A DNA stretch of 64,000 nt from Cupriavidus necator (lineage in GTDB: Bacteria > Pseudomonadota > Gammaproteobacteria > Burkholderiales > Burkholderiaceae). A program made the position numbers and the translations under genes. How positions within the stretch are numbered: the first letter of the stretch is position 1; every line of letters starts with the position of its first letter. The notes under the pieces are model-generated. The model made no database searches and was not told where the DNA came from. It saw only the letters and a program-made list of their open reading frames with translations. This document shows, piece by piece, positions 27,129 to 37,617 of the stretch. The DNA lies in contig CP074381.1 of NCBI GenBank assembly GCA_022041995.1, positions 558,001-622,000 of the forward strand, in the 5' to 3' direction.

Positions 27129-27776
27129 ATGCTCAAGCTCTACAGCTATTTCCGCAGCTCGGCCTCGTTCCGCGTGCGCATCGCGCTGGAGCTCAAGGGG
27201 CTGTCCTATGACTATGTGCCGGTGCACCTGCTCAAGGAAGGCGGCCAGCAGCTCAAGCCAGAGTTCCGCGCCGTGAATCCAGACGGCCTGGTGCCTGCGC
27301 TGGCCGACGGCGAGCATGTGCTGCAGCAATCGCTGGCGATCGTCGAATACCTGGATGAGGTCCATCCCGAGCCGAAGCTGCTGCCCGGCACGGCGCTGGA
27401 CCGCGCCTACGTGCGCGGACTGGCCCAGGAGATCGCGTGCGAGATCCACCCGCTGAACAACCTGCGCGTGCTGAAGTACCTGAAGCACACCGTGGGCGTG
27501 ACCGACGAGGTCAAGGACGCGTGGTACCACCACTGGATCGAGCTGGGCTTTGCGTCGCTGCAGGCCAACCTGGAGCGCGGCGGCAAGGCCGGGCGCTTCT
27601 GCTTTGGCGACACCCCCACGCTGGCCGATATCTGCCTGGTGCCGCAGGTGTTCAACGCGCAGCGCTTCAATATCGACCTGGCCCGCTACCCGGCGATCGC
27701 GAAGATCTATGAGGCCTGCATGGCACTGCCGGCCTTCCAGAAGGCACAGCCGAAGTCGCAGCCTGACGCGGAATAA
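27129..27776 (+). CDS. maiA: maleylacetoacetate/maleylpyruvate isomerase (zeta-class GST)
   Basis: Glutathione-dependent cis-trans isomerase acting before the FAH-type hydrolase. An N-terminal thioredoxin-like GST domain starts MLKLYSYFRSSASFRVRIAL; the family motif is usually SSCS, here SSAS. It has VNPDGLVPALADGEHVLQQS, the GSH-binding QSLAIVEYLDE, and the C-terminal helical domain with CFGDTPTLADICLVPQVFNA. At 215 residues it is normal. Together with the hydrolase gene it forms a two-gene operon closed by a strong terminator. Confidence 0.92.
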   Translation: MLKLYSYFRSSASFRVRIALELKGLSYDYVPVHLLKEGGQQLKPEFRAVNPDGLVPALADGEHVLQQSLAIVEYLDEVHPEPKLLPGTALDRAYVRGLAQEIACEIHPLNNLRVLKYLKHTVGVTDEVKDAWYHHWIELGFASLQANLERGGKAGRFCFGDTPTLADICLVPQVFNAQRFNIDLARYPAIAKIYEACMALPAFQKAQPKSQPDAE

Positions 27777-27791
27777 GCATTCGCAGGCCTG

Positions 27792-27832
27792 CAAAGCAAA
27801 ACGCCCCGGCAGTGCCGGGGCGTTTTGCTTTG
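27792..27832. terminator. bidirectional terminator between maiA and ftsY
   Basis: CAAAGCAAAACGCCCCGGCA and its complement form a 20-bp near-continuous palindrome with T-rich ends on both strands. It lies between two convergent genes, 16 bp from each. Confidence 0.9.
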
Positions 27833-27848
27833 CGCGGGTTGCCGGGCC

Positions 27849-28991
27849 TTACCCCAGCAGCGCGTCGGCGAACTCGTCCGCCTTGAACGGCTGCAGGTCC
27901 TCCACCTTCTCTCCAACGCCGATGAAGTAGACCGGCACCGGGCGCTGGCGCGCGATCGCCGCCAGGATACCGCCCTTGGCGGTGCCGTCGAGCTTGGTCA
28001 CGATCAGCCCGGTCAGGCCCAGCGCGTCGTCGAAGGCGCGGGTTTGCTGCAAGGCGTTCTGGCCGGTATTGGCGTCGATCACCAGCAGCACCTCGTGCGG
28101 CGCGCTCGGCATGGCCTTGCTGATCACGCGCTTGACCTTCTTGAGCTCTTCCATCAGGTGCAGCTGCGTCGGCAGGCGGCCGGCGGTGTCGGCCATGACG
28201 ATGTCGAGGCCGCGCGCCTTGGCCGCATTGACGGCGTCGAAGATCACCGCCGCCGGGTCGCCGCTTTCCTGCGCCACCACGGTGACGTTGTTGCGCTCGC
28301 CCCAGATTGTCAGCTGCTCGCGCGCGGCCGCGCGGAAGGTGTCGCCGGCGGCCAGCAGCACCTTCTGGTCATAGCGCTGGAAGTGCTTGCACAGCTTGCC
28401 GATGCTGGTGGTCTTGCCGGCGCCGTTGACGCCCGCGATCATCATCACCATCGGCTGCTCGCGGCCCAGCGCCATGGTCTTTTCCAGCGGGCGCAGCAGC
28501 TGGGTCAGCAGTTCGCGCAGTGCCGCCTTGACGCCTTCGGCGGTCTCGATGCGCTCGGCCTTGACGCGCTTGCGCAGCTCGCCCAGCAGGTATTCGGTGG
28601 CTTCGACGCCGGCATCGGCCATCAACAGCGCGGTTTCCAGTTCCTCGAACAGGGCCTCGTCGACCTTGACGCCGACGAACAGCGTGCCGATGTTGCGGCT
28701 GGTCTTGGACAAGCCGGTACGCAGCCGCTGCATCCAGCCCTGCCTGGCTTCCACGCTGGGCGCGGGCGGCGGCACCAGCTCGAGCGCCTCGGCCGGTGCC
28801 GCGGCGGGCGCCGGGGCAGGGGGTGGCACCTGGGCCGGGACCGGCACCGGGGCTGGCACCGGAGCGGGGGCCGGGACGGGTGCCGGCGCGGGCGCCGGGG
28901 TGGGTGCAGGCGTCGCGACCGGAGCGGGGGCCGGGGCTGGCGCCTCGACGGGCGCGGGCTCGGCCTTGCGCTTCTTCCAGAAACTAAACAT
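27849..28991 (-). CDS. ftsY: signal recognition particle receptor FtsY
   Basis: SRP-GTPase that docks ribosome-nascent chain complexes to SecYEG. The first 80 residues are a Pro/Ala/Val-rich low-complexity stretch (after MFSFWKKRKAEPAPVEAP) in place of the acidic A-domain of E. coli. The N domain follows (LRTGLSKTSRNIGTLFVGV), then the G domain with GVNGAGKTTSIGKLCKHF (G1), LLAAGDTFRAAAREQL, VMADTAGRLPTQLHLMEEL (G3) and TKLDGTAKGG (G4). At 380 residues it is normal. It diverges from the M16 peptidase pair, as in Burkholderiales generally. Confidence 0.96.
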   Translation of the reverse strand: MFSFWKKRKAEPAPVEAPAPAPAPVATPAPTPAPAPAPVPAPAPVPAPVPVPAQVPPPAPAPAAAPAEALELVPPPAPSVEARQGWMQRLRTGLSKTSRNIGTLFVGVKVDEALFEELETALLMADAGVEATEYLLGELRKRVKAERIETAEGVKAALRELLTQLLRPLEKTMALGREQPMVMMIAGVNGAGKTTSIGKLCKHFQRYDQKVLLAAGDTFRAAAREQLTIWGERNNVTVVAQESGDPAAVIFDAVNAAKARGLDIVMADTAGRLPTQLHLMEELKKVKRVISKAMPSAPHEVLLVIDANTGQNALQQTRAFDDALGLTGLIVTKLDGTAKGGILAAIARQRPVPVYFIGVGEKVEDLQPFKADEFADALLG

Positions 28992-29208
28992 GGGGGAATG
29001 GGGTCAATACCGTGGCCGTTACCCTGGCGGCAACCAATGCCAGCAGGCAACCGGTTAATAATCAAGGGGTTACGCAGGTATCGCGATGGCTGGGGAGAAA
29101 CCGTTGTGGTCCCGGCCGGCGATTGCGTATAGTTCGCTACATGGCAGATTCATGCGCGCAGCCTTGCGCACGTGAGTCGATCGGCAAAATTCTAGCAGAC
29201 GGGGTCGC

Positions 29209-30744
29209 ATGAACCATTGCGCTGTCCTGACCGCAGCGGGCGCCGAAGGTGCCCAAACGCGCATCCAACGCCTTTCACCACACTCAGAACCGCTTCCCTC
29301 CCGCGCCGCGCATCTTGCCCGGCATGTCATTCCCGCGCTGCTGCTGGCCTTGCTGCCCTGGTCGATGCCGGCGGGCGCGCAGGGCGTGGTCGCGTCGCCC
29401 ATGCCCGGCATGCAGACCGCCCCGGTGGGCGCCACCGTCCAGGACACGACCGAATACCGCCTGTCCAACGGGCTGAGGCTGATCGTCAAGGAAGACCACC
29501 GCGCGCCCACAGTCGCGCACCAGATCTGGTATCGCGTGGGCGGCATCGATGAGGTCAGCGGCACCACCGGCGTGGCCCACATGCTCGAGCACATGATGTT
29601 CAAGGGCACGCCCAAGGTCGGCGTGGGTGAATTCTCCAAGCAGGTGGCCGCGCTGGGCGGGCGTGAGAACGCCATGACCAACCGCGACTTCACCATGTAT
29701 TACCAGCAGATCGGCAAGCAGTACCTGCCGAGGATGATGGAGCTGGAGGCCGACCGCATGGCCAACCTCATCATCACCAAGGACGAGTTCGAACGCGAGA
29801 TGAAGGTGGTGATGGAAGAACGCCGCCTGCGCACCGACGACTCCGCGCGCGGCACCGTCTACGAGCAACTGCTGGCCACCGTCTACACCGCGGCCGCGTA
29901 CCGCCACCCGGTGATCGGCTGGATGGACGACCTGGTCAATATGCGCGTGGACGACGTCAAGGCGTGGTACCGCCACTGGTACGTGCCCAACAACGCCATG
30001 GTGATTGTCACCGGCGACGTCAAGGCCGAGGAAGTGCGCGCCCTGGCCGAGCGCTATTACGGCAAGATCAAGCCGCGCACGCTGCCGCTGCGCAAGGACC
30101 AGGAAGAGCCGGCGCAAAAGGGCATCAAGCGTATCTGGGTCAAGGCGCCGGCCGAGAACCAGTACATGGTGATGGCTTACAAGGTGCCGCGCCTGCGCGA
30201 TATCGAGAAGGACGTCGACCCCTACGCGCTGGAGGTGCTGTCGGCCGTGCTCAACGGCTACGACAACGCGCGCCTGACGCGCGAACTGGTGCGCGAGCAG
30301 CGCCTGGCCGACGACGTCAACGTCGGCTACGACAGCATCAACCGCGGCGAGTCGCTGTTCGTGCTCGACGGCACGCCGGCTGCGGGCCACAACACCGACG
30401 AGATCGAGCGCGCGCTGCGCGCCGAGGTCCAGCGCATCGCCAAGGAAGGCGTATCGCCAGAGGAGCTCAAACGCGTCAAGGCGCAGGTGGTGGCCGGCCA
30501 GATCTACAAGCGTGATTCGGTGTTCGGGCAGGGCATGGAAATCGGTGTGTCCGAGATCTCGGATATCTCCTGGCGCCAGATCGACCGCATGCTCGACAAG
30601 ATCAAGGCTGTCACGCCGGCGCAGGTACAGGCCGTCGCCGCGAAGTATTTCAACGACGACAACCTGACCGTGGCCACCCTTGTGCCGCAGCCGATCGATC
30701 CGAACAAGCCCAAGGCCCAGGCCCCCTCGGGCCTGCGCCACTGA
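29209..30744 (+). CDS. M16 family zinc metallopeptidase (catalytic subunit)
   Basis: Periplasmic pitrilysin-type peptidase. An N-terminal signal (about residues 38-57, ARHVIPALLLALLPWSMPAG) is followed by the inverted zinc motif HMLEH in GVAHMLEHMMFKGTPK; the third ligand lies in MMELEADRMANLI. The C-terminal R/Y region includes YDNARLTRELVREQRLADDV. At 511 residues it is a typical one-half M16. The start at 29209 gives a long pre-signal region, so a later start is possible. The paired gene follows after 9 bp, and both probably act as a heterodimer. Confidence 0.93.
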   Translation: MNHCAVLTAAGAEGAQTRIQRLSPHSEPLPSRAAHLARHVIPALLLALLPWSMPAGAQGVVASPMPGMQTAPVGATVQDTTEYRLSNGLRLIVKEDHRAPTVAHQIWYRVGGIDEVSGTTGVAHMLEHMMFKGTPKVGVGEFSKQVAALGGRENAMTNRDFTMYYQQIGKQYLPRMMELEADRMANLIITKDEFEREMKVVMEERRLRTDDSARGTVYEQLLATVYTAAAYRHPVIGWMDDLVNMRVDDVKAWYRHWYVPNNAMVIVTGDVKAEEVRALAERYYGKIKPRTLPLRKDQEEPAQKGIKRIWVKAPAENQYMVMAYKVPRLRDIEKDVDPYALEVLSAVLNGYDNARLTRELVREQRLADDVNVGYDSINRGESLFVLDGTPAAGHNTDEIERALRAEVQRIAKEGVSPEELKRVKAQVVAGQIYKRDSVFGQGMEIGVSEISDISWRQIDRMLDKIKAVTPAQVQAVAAKYFNDDNLTVATLVPQPIDPNKPKAQAPSGLRH

Positions 30745-30753
30745 GGAAAGGCG

Positions 30754-32136
30754 ATGACTCAGTACGTCCCCACCCCGCAGCGTGCGCTGCGCAAACTGGC
30801 CGGCGCCGCATTGGGCGCCGTCGTCCTCCTGGCTGCGCAGCTGGCGCAGGCCGCGATTCCGATCGAGCACTGGACTGCGTCCACCGGCGCCAAGGTGTTC
30901 TTCGTGCACAGCCCGTCGATCCCGATGCTCGACGTCAATATCGACTTCGACGCCGGCAGCCGCTATGACCCGCCGGGCAAGGCCGGGCTGGCCACGCTGA
31001 CCGCCGCGCTGCTGGACAAGGGCGCCGCGGCGCTGGCGGGCCAGCCGGCGCGCGATGAAGCAAAGATCGCCGATGGCTTTGCCGATACCGGTGCCGCCTT
31101 CGGCGGCGCTGCCGGCGGCGATCGCGGCGGCATCGGGCTGCGCACGCTGACCGCGCAGCCGGAGCTGGACCAGTCGGTCGCGCTGGCCGCGCAGCTGATC
31201 AAGGCGCCGACCTACCCGGACGCCGTGGTCGGGCGCGAGAAGCAGCGCCTGATCACAGCCATCCGCGAAGCCGACGCCAAGCCCGGCGTGATCGCCGACA
31301 AGGCGCTGGCCAAGGCCATGTATCCTGACCACCCCTACGGCGTGGCCGCGACCCCGGACAGCGTGGCGTCGATCACGCGCGACGACATCGTCAGGTTCTG
31401 GCGCGACAACTACAGCGCGCAGCGCGCGGTGGTGACGCTGATCGGCGCGGTCGACCGCAAGCAGGCCGAAGCCATTGCCGAGCAGCTCACGGGCGGGCTG
31501 CCGCCCGGCAGCGCGGCGCCGGCCATGCCGCAGGTGCGCCTGAACATTGCGCCGAGCGAGCAGCGCATGCCGCATCCGGCACAGCAGTCCAGCGTGGCCA
31601 TCGGCCAGCCGGCCATTGCCCGCGGCGATCCCGATTACTTTGCGCTGCTGGTGGGCAATTACGTGCTGGGCGGCGGTGGCTTCAGCTCGCGCCTGACTGA
31701 CGAGGTGCGCGAGAAGCGCGGCCTGACCTACGGCGTGGACAGCTACTTCGCGCCGTCCAAGCAGCCGGGTCCGTTCGGCATCAGCCTGCAGACCAAGAAG
31801 GCGCAGACCGACGAAGCGCTGGCGCTGGTGCGCCAGGTGCTGGCGCGCTTTGTCGCCGAGGGCCCGACCGAGAAAGAGTTGCGCGCGGCCAAGGACAATC
31901 TCATCAACGGTTTCCCGCTGCGCATCGACAACAACCGCAAGCTGCTGACCAACGTCGCCAACATCGGCTGGTACGGGCTGCCGCTGGATTACCTGGACAC
32001 CTGGACCGCCAAGATTGGCAAGGTCACGCGCGAGCAGGTCAGGGCCGCTTTCCAGCGCCATGTGCGCCCGGACAATATGGCGACGGTGATCGTCGGCGGC
32101 CCGGTCGCAGCGCCTGCGACCGCCGCCAGGCAGTGA
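30754..32136 (+). CDS. M16 family peptidase-like protein (non-catalytic subunit)
   Basis: Partner of the preceding M16 peptidase. A signal peptide (LAGAALGAVVLLAAQLAQAA) precedes an M16 domain in which the zinc motif is lost: the HxxEH place reads GLATLTAALLDKGA. The substrate-binding R/Y motif is kept (FSSRLTDEVREKRGLTYGVD). This split of zinc-bearing and R/Y-bearing subunits is known for M16B heterodimers. At 460 residues it is normal. It is translated just after its partner (9 bp gap), fitting equal stoichiometry. Confidence 0.93.
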   Translation: MTQYVPTPQRALRKLAGAALGAVVLLAAQLAQAAIPIEHWTASTGAKVFFVHSPSIPMLDVNIDFDAGSRYDPPGKAGLATLTAALLDKGAAALAGQPARDEAKIADGFADTGAAFGGAAGGDRGGIGLRTLTAQPELDQSVALAAQLIKAPTYPDAVVGREKQRLITAIREADAKPGVIADKALAKAMYPDHPYGVAATPDSVASITRDDIVRFWRDNYSAQRAVVTLIGAVDRKQAEAIAEQLTGGLPPGSAAPAMPQVRLNIAPSEQRMPHPAQQSSVAIGQPAIARGDPDYFALLVGNYVLGGGGFSSRLTDEVREKRGLTYGVDSYFAPSKQPGPFGISLQTKKAQTDEALALVRQVLARFVAEGPTEKELRAAKDNLINGFPLRIDNNRKLLTNVANIGWYGLPLDYLDTWTAKIGKVTREQVRAAFQRHVRPDNMATVIVGGPVAAPATAARQ

Positions 32137-32218
32137 TGCCAGCACCGCTTGGGGCCGTCATGGGCGCCGGGACTCCGGCGCGTGCGGCGAACCGGCCCGC
32201 AGGCTCTACAATCACGGG

Positions 32219-33954
<1,736 letters not shown>

Positions 33955-33981
33955 TCTGCAGCTTCAGCCAGGCAAAAAAAG

Positions 33982-34010
33982 CCCCCGGCACCGCAAGGTG
34001 ACGGGGGTTT
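33982..34010 (+). terminator. intrinsic terminator after the ferredoxin gene
   Basis: CCCCCG pairs with CGGGGG, with an inner CACC/GGTG stem and GCAA tetraloop, followed by TTTAACTTTT. It sits 27 bp after the stop. Confidence 0.8.
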
Positions 34011-34055
34011 AACTTTTCCCCAGTTACTGCTGGTACTACCTACAACACTGCGCGG

Positions 34056-35909
34056 TCACGCACCCATCGGCTTGCCGTCGCTACGGCGCACCACGATGGT
34101 GGACGAGCGCGGCAGCTTGGCCGCGTCCGGCCACTTGCCGGTGGGGTGCTGGATATTGATGAAGCAGGTGGTCAGGTCCGGCGTGTAGGCAATGCCGGTG
34201 ATCTCGCAGCCGGTCGGGCCTGCCAGGAAACGCTTGGACTGCCCCGTCGGCGAGATGTTGTACATGCTGTTGTTGCCGAACGTGCCGGTATAGGCGGCGC
34301 TGGTGCTGGAGTCGGTCTGCACCCACAGGCGGCCCCTGGGGTCGACGCGCAGGCCGTCCGGGCTGGAAAAGGTGTCGCCGATGATGTTGCCCTTGAGGTT
34401 GTCGGTGGCCAGCGACGGGTCGCCCGCCTGCAGCAGGATGCTCCACGTGAAGGTCGTTGCCAGCGGCGAATTGCCGGCCTCGTTCCACTTGACGATATGG
34501 CCGTGCAGGTTGCTCTTGCGCGGGTTGGCGGCATCGGTCTGCTGGCGCCCGCTGTTGTTGGTCAGCGTGCAATAGAGCGTGTTGTCCGGTGCGGCCGTGA
34601 TCCACTCGGGGCGGTCCATCAATGTGCCGCCGGCCACGCGCGCGGCGGACTTGGTGTTGATCAGCACATCCGCCTGGCTGGCGAAGTCGACCGTGGTCGG
34701 CGCCGGCGACACCGCCGACTGGGTCCAGTTGCCCGGATCCGATGCGCCGACGGTCAGGCCGTTCTTGCCCTGGGTCAGCTCGATCCATTGGCCGCTGCCG
34801 TCGGCGTTGAACTTCGCCACGTAGAGCGTGCCGCTGTCCAGCAGGTTGGCGTTGGCGGCGCGGTTGTTCGGATCGAACGCCTTGCTCGGGATGAACTTGT
34901 AGATGCAGCCCGGGGTGCCGTCGTCGCCCATGTAGAAGGCGACGTTGTTGCTGGCATCGGTCAGGAAGGCGACGTTCTCATGGTCGAAGCGGCCCATCGC
35001 GGTGCGCTTGGCCGGCGCGCCCAGCGTGCCGTAGGGGTCGACCTCCACCACCCAGCCGTAGCCGTTTTCGGCCTGGATCGGGTCGATGTAGTTGTCCGTG
35101 CTTTCTTCGCAGGTCAGGTAGGTGCCCCACGGCGTATGGCCGCTCGAGCAGTTGTTGAGCATGCCGACCACGGTCGAGCCCACCACCGATGCGGCCGGCC
35201 CGCCCACGCGGTACAGCGTGTTGCCGGTGTAGCGCTTGTTGTAGATCGAGTCGCGCTTGACTTGCCACTTGCCGCTGGCGGCCAGTTCCACCTCGATCAC
35301 CGAGATGCCCACCGCCGAAAGGGCGATGCGCTTCTGCTCCGGGCTCGCGGTGGCGGCATTGTAAGCGGTCGGGAACAGGATGTTGTAGTCCGGCAGCTCG
35401 TGGTTGATCGCGAGCAGGCCGCCCTTCTGCGGATCGATGCCCGGCAGCGCAAAGTAGTGCATGCCGTCGTGGTTGCCGCCGGCCTGGCGCTCGGTTTCGG
35501 CCGAGGACTGGAAGGCGCCGGCATAGCCGGTGGCGCCGGCTTCGACCGGGTCTCCGGCGGAGAACAGCACGTCGACGCTGTAGCCGTTGGGCACGACCAC
35601 GGTATCGGCGGTCGACTTGGCGATCGGCTCGAAGGTGACGTCGTAGCTCGGGGCGACCGCGGCGGGCGCCGGGGCCGGAGCGGGTGCGGGGGCCGGTGCC
35701 GGTGCCGGTGCGGGATCGTCATCGCCGCCACAGGCCGCCAGCAGGCCGCTGCCAAACGCCGAGGCCAGCGACAGGCCCAGGCCGCCGCGCAGCACCCGGC
35801 GGCGGGCCGGGTTGGCGGCTACGATGTCTTCGAGCATCTGGCCGGGCACGTCAACATCGGGCTTGGCGGCGCGGCTGGCGGCACGCGCTTCGTCGGTCAG
35901 GTACGACAT
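34056..35909 (-). CDS. phoX: PhoX family phosphatase (DUF839), Tat-exported
   Basis: Calcium/iron-dependent alkaline phosphatase family. The N-terminus has a twin-arginine signal (ARRRVLRGGLGLSLASAFG) that ends in a lipobox-like LLAACGG, so it may be a Tat lipoprotein. A (Pro-Ala) repeat spacer follows (about residues 66-84). PhoX-type segments include LLAINHELPDYNIL, TPWGTYLTCEESTDNY, MGRFDHENVAFLTDASNN and FSSPDGLRVDPRGRLWVQTD. At 617 residues length is normal. A candidate Pho box lies 86 bp upstream, fitting phosphate-starvation control. The substrate is inferred from family only. Confidence 0.9.
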   Translation of the reverse strand: MSYLTDEARAASRAAKPDVDVPGQMLEDIVAANPARRRVLRGGLGLSLASAFGSGLLAACGGDDDPAPAPAPAPAPAPAPAPAAVAPSYDVTFEPIAKSTADTVVVPNGYSVDVLFSAGDPVEAGATGYAGAFQSSAETERQAGGNHDGMHYFALPGIDPQKGGLLAINHELPDYNILFPTAYNAATASPEQKRIALSAVGISVIEVELAASGKWQVKRDSIYNKRYTGNTLYRVGGPAASVVGSTVVGMLNNCSSGHTPWGTYLTCEESTDNYIDPIQAENGYGWVVEVDPYGTLGAPAKRTAMGRFDHENVAFLTDASNNVAFYMGDDGTPGCIYKFIPSKAFDPNNRAANANLLDSGTLYVAKFNADGSGQWIELTQGKNGLTVGASDPGNWTQSAVSPAPTTVDFASQADVLINTKSAARVAGGTLMDRPEWITAAPDNTLYCTLTNNSGRQQTDAANPRKSNLHGHIVKWNEAGNSPLATTFTWSILLQAGDPSLATDNLKGNIIGDTFSSPDGLRVDPRGRLWVQTDSSTSAAYTGTFGNNSMYNISPTGQSKRFLAGPTGCEITGIAYTPDLTTCFINIQHPTGKWPDAAKLPRSSTIVVRRSDGKPMGA

Positions 35910-35994
35910 GGGCTTTCCTCCTGTGGGTTGTCATGCGCATCGGCCACCATGCGATACCGACGCGATTCGAAACCACGGAATGTAGGTGCTGCCC

Positions 35995-36012
35995 ATGGCA
36001 CTTTGATGACAG
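35995..36012 (-). promoter_or_regulatory. candidate Pho box upstream of phoX
   Basis: Minus strand CTGTCAT-CAAA-GTGCCAT: the first heptamer is a perfect PhoB half-site, the second matches 5 of 7, with the required 4-bp A-rich spacer. It lies 86 bp before the phoX start. Confidence 0.55.
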
Positions 36013-36118
36013 CATGTCTGCAACAGCAGTCTTTAGTGCCGCCCAACGACGACGGGCCGCAAATGCGGCCCGTTCCATGCTGCTGTCCCAGGAGTGTGGC
36101 TGTGCGCCGTTGGCTGTC

Positions 36119-36715
36119 TCAGCGCGTGGTATGCAACTGCGCCATGGCGCGTTCGGCATCGCCGCGCGCCAGCAGGCCGAGCGGGTCGATGCAGCGGTCG
36201 ATGGCGGCATCGATGGCTTCCTGCTCCTCGCGCCGCGGTGGCTTGAGCACGAAGTTGACCACGTCCTCGCGGCCCGCGCCGGCGCCGCCGGGTGCGTTGC
36301 GCGGATGGCCCACGCCCAGGCGCAGGCGCCAGTAGTCCTGCGTGGACAGATGGGCCGAGATGTCCTTGAGCCCATTGTGGCCGCCCGCGCCGCCGCCGCG
36401 CTTGAGCTTGGCTGCGCCTGCGGGCAGGTCCATCTCGTCGTGCGCGACCACGATCTCGTCGGGGAGGACCTTGTAGAAGCGCGCGAGCGACACCACGGCC
36501 AGGCCGGAGCGGTTCATGAAGGTCGACGGCTTGAGCAGCCAGATGTCCAGGTCCCACAGCCGCGCACGCGCGGCCAGGCCGTGGAAGCGGCCTTCCACGC
36601 GCATCGTGGCGCCGCCCATGCGGGCCAGCTGGTCCACCAGCCAGAAGCCGGCGTTGTGTCGGGTGGCCTCGTATTCCGCACCGGGATTGCCGAGGCCGAC
36701 GATGAGCTTGATCAT
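36119..36715 (-). CDS. pth: peptidyl-tRNA hydrolase
   Basis: Frees tRNA from stalled peptidyl-tRNA; essential in bacteria. The start at 36715 (MIKLIVGLGNPGAEYEATRH) gives the standard N-terminus. The catalytic histidine is in RHNAGFWLVDQL, the substrate-binding asparagine in KPSTFMNRSG, and the catalytic aspartate in VVAHDEMDLPAG. GGGAGGHNGLKDISAHL and RLRLGVGHPRN follow. At 198 residues it is normal. It lies downstream of rplY, beyond a strong U-tailed terminator, so read-through or its own promoter must supply its message. Confidence 0.97.
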   Translation of the reverse strand: MIKLIVGLGNPGAEYEATRHNAGFWLVDQLARMGGATMRVEGRFHGLAARARLWDLDIWLLKPSTFMNRSGLAVVSLARFYKVLPDEIVVAHDEMDLPAGAAKLKRGGGAGGHNGLKDISAHLSTQDYWRLRLGVGHPRNAPGGAGAGREDVVNFVLKPPRREEQEAIDAAIDRCIDPLGLLARGDAERAMAQLHTTR

Positions 36716-36796
36716 GCGTTTGACTGGGTCGTTGGCGCGCAAGGCTGCACCACAAGCGCCAAGGATACCGAAAAACCGGCAGACGGCTGCCGGGCG

Positions 36797-36826
36797 AAAA
36801 AAAACCGCCGCAAGAAGCGGCGGTTT
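36797..36826 (-). terminator. terminator between rplY and pth
   Basis: On minus: AAACCGCCGC, loop, GCGGCGGTTT, followed by a run of eight T in all. It is a perfect 10-bp stem located 41 bp after the rplY stop. Confidence 0.88.
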
Positions 36827-36866
36827 CTTCGTGGCGCGGCCGGCAGGCCGCAACCGCTGCTGCAGC

Positions 36867-37484
36867 TTAGGCAGCCGGCGTTTCGCCAGCGGCTTCGCCA
36901 CCTTCGGCAGCTTCCGACACGGCACCAGCCGGTTGCGAGACGCTGGCGATGGCCGGGTTGTCGTCACCGTGGGTGATCACGGTCACGCCCTTCGGCAGCT
37001 TGATGTCCGACAGGTGGACGGTCTGGTTCAGCTCGACGGCGGCCAGGTCCACTTCGATGAACTCGGGCAGGTCGGCCGGCAGGCACGACACTTCCAGGTC
37101 GTTCAGGATGTGGTTGACGATGCCGTGGCCCAGCTTCACGCCAGGAGCGGTTTCCTGGTTCATGAAGTGCAGGGGCACCTTGACGTGGATCTTGTCGTTG
37201 GCCGACACGCGCTGGAAATCGACGTGCAGCACCAGCGGCTTGAACGGGTGCATCTGGAATGCGCGCAGCAGGGCCTGTTCCGACTTGCCAGCGACTTCCA
37301 GTTCCAGGATCGACGAGTGGAACGCTTCCTTCTTCAGGGCGTGCCACAGCGCGTTGTGATCCAGTTCGATCATCTTCGGCTCGGCGGCGCCGCCGTAGAT
37401 GATGCCGGGGGTCTTGCCCGAATTGCGCAGGCGGCGGCTCGCACCCGTTCCCTGTACGCTACGCTCGAAAGCGACAACTTTCAT
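36867..37484 (-). CDS. rplY: 50S ribosomal protein L25/general stress protein Ctc
   Basis: Long (Ctc/TL5-type) L25 that binds 5S rRNA. The start at 37484 ([20 protein letters not shown]) is fixed by the family. The N-terminal 5S-binding domain includes [10 protein letters not shown] and [18 protein letters not shown]. The C-terminal beta domain has [20 protein letters not shown] and [20 protein letters not shown]. It ends in an acidic Ala/Glu/Gly-rich tail. At 205 residues length is normal for Ctc. It follows prs by 133 bp, the widespread prs-rplY-pth order. Confidence 0.96.
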   Translation of the reverse strand: MKVVAFERSVQGTGASRRLRNSGKTPGIIYGGAAEPKMIELDHNALWHALKKEAFHSSILELEVAGKSEQALLRAFQMHPFKPLVLHVDFQRVSANDKIHVKVPLHFMNQETAPGVKLGHGIVNHILNDLEVSCLPADLPEFIEVDLAAVELNQTVHLSDIKLPKGVTVITHGDDNPAIASVSQPAGAVSEAAEGGEAAGETPAA

Positions 37485-37617
37485 GATGACTCCAAAAAGT
37501 AAGAAGGCTGTCCGCGACCAGACAGCCTCGTTGCGGCGCAAACTGAAAAATATGCGCCGGTCAGGTCACGTTGATCGCTAAAAAACGGCGATCAACGCAG
37601 TAAAGCCCTAAATTCTA

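Noticed and set aside
28800-28990. Repeat-like GC-rich tract that could be taken for a tandem repeat or CRISPR-like array
   Set aside because: It encodes the Pro/Ala/Val linker of FtsY in frame. The repeats are degenerate three- to six-base codon repeats with no spacer structure.
29284-32145. A 953-codon open frame on the minus strand
   Set aside because: It lies antisense to the two M16 peptidase genes, whose zinc and R/Y motifs are clear. Long antisense frames are expected at this GC content; the product is His/Arg/Gly/Ala-rich with no recognisable domain.
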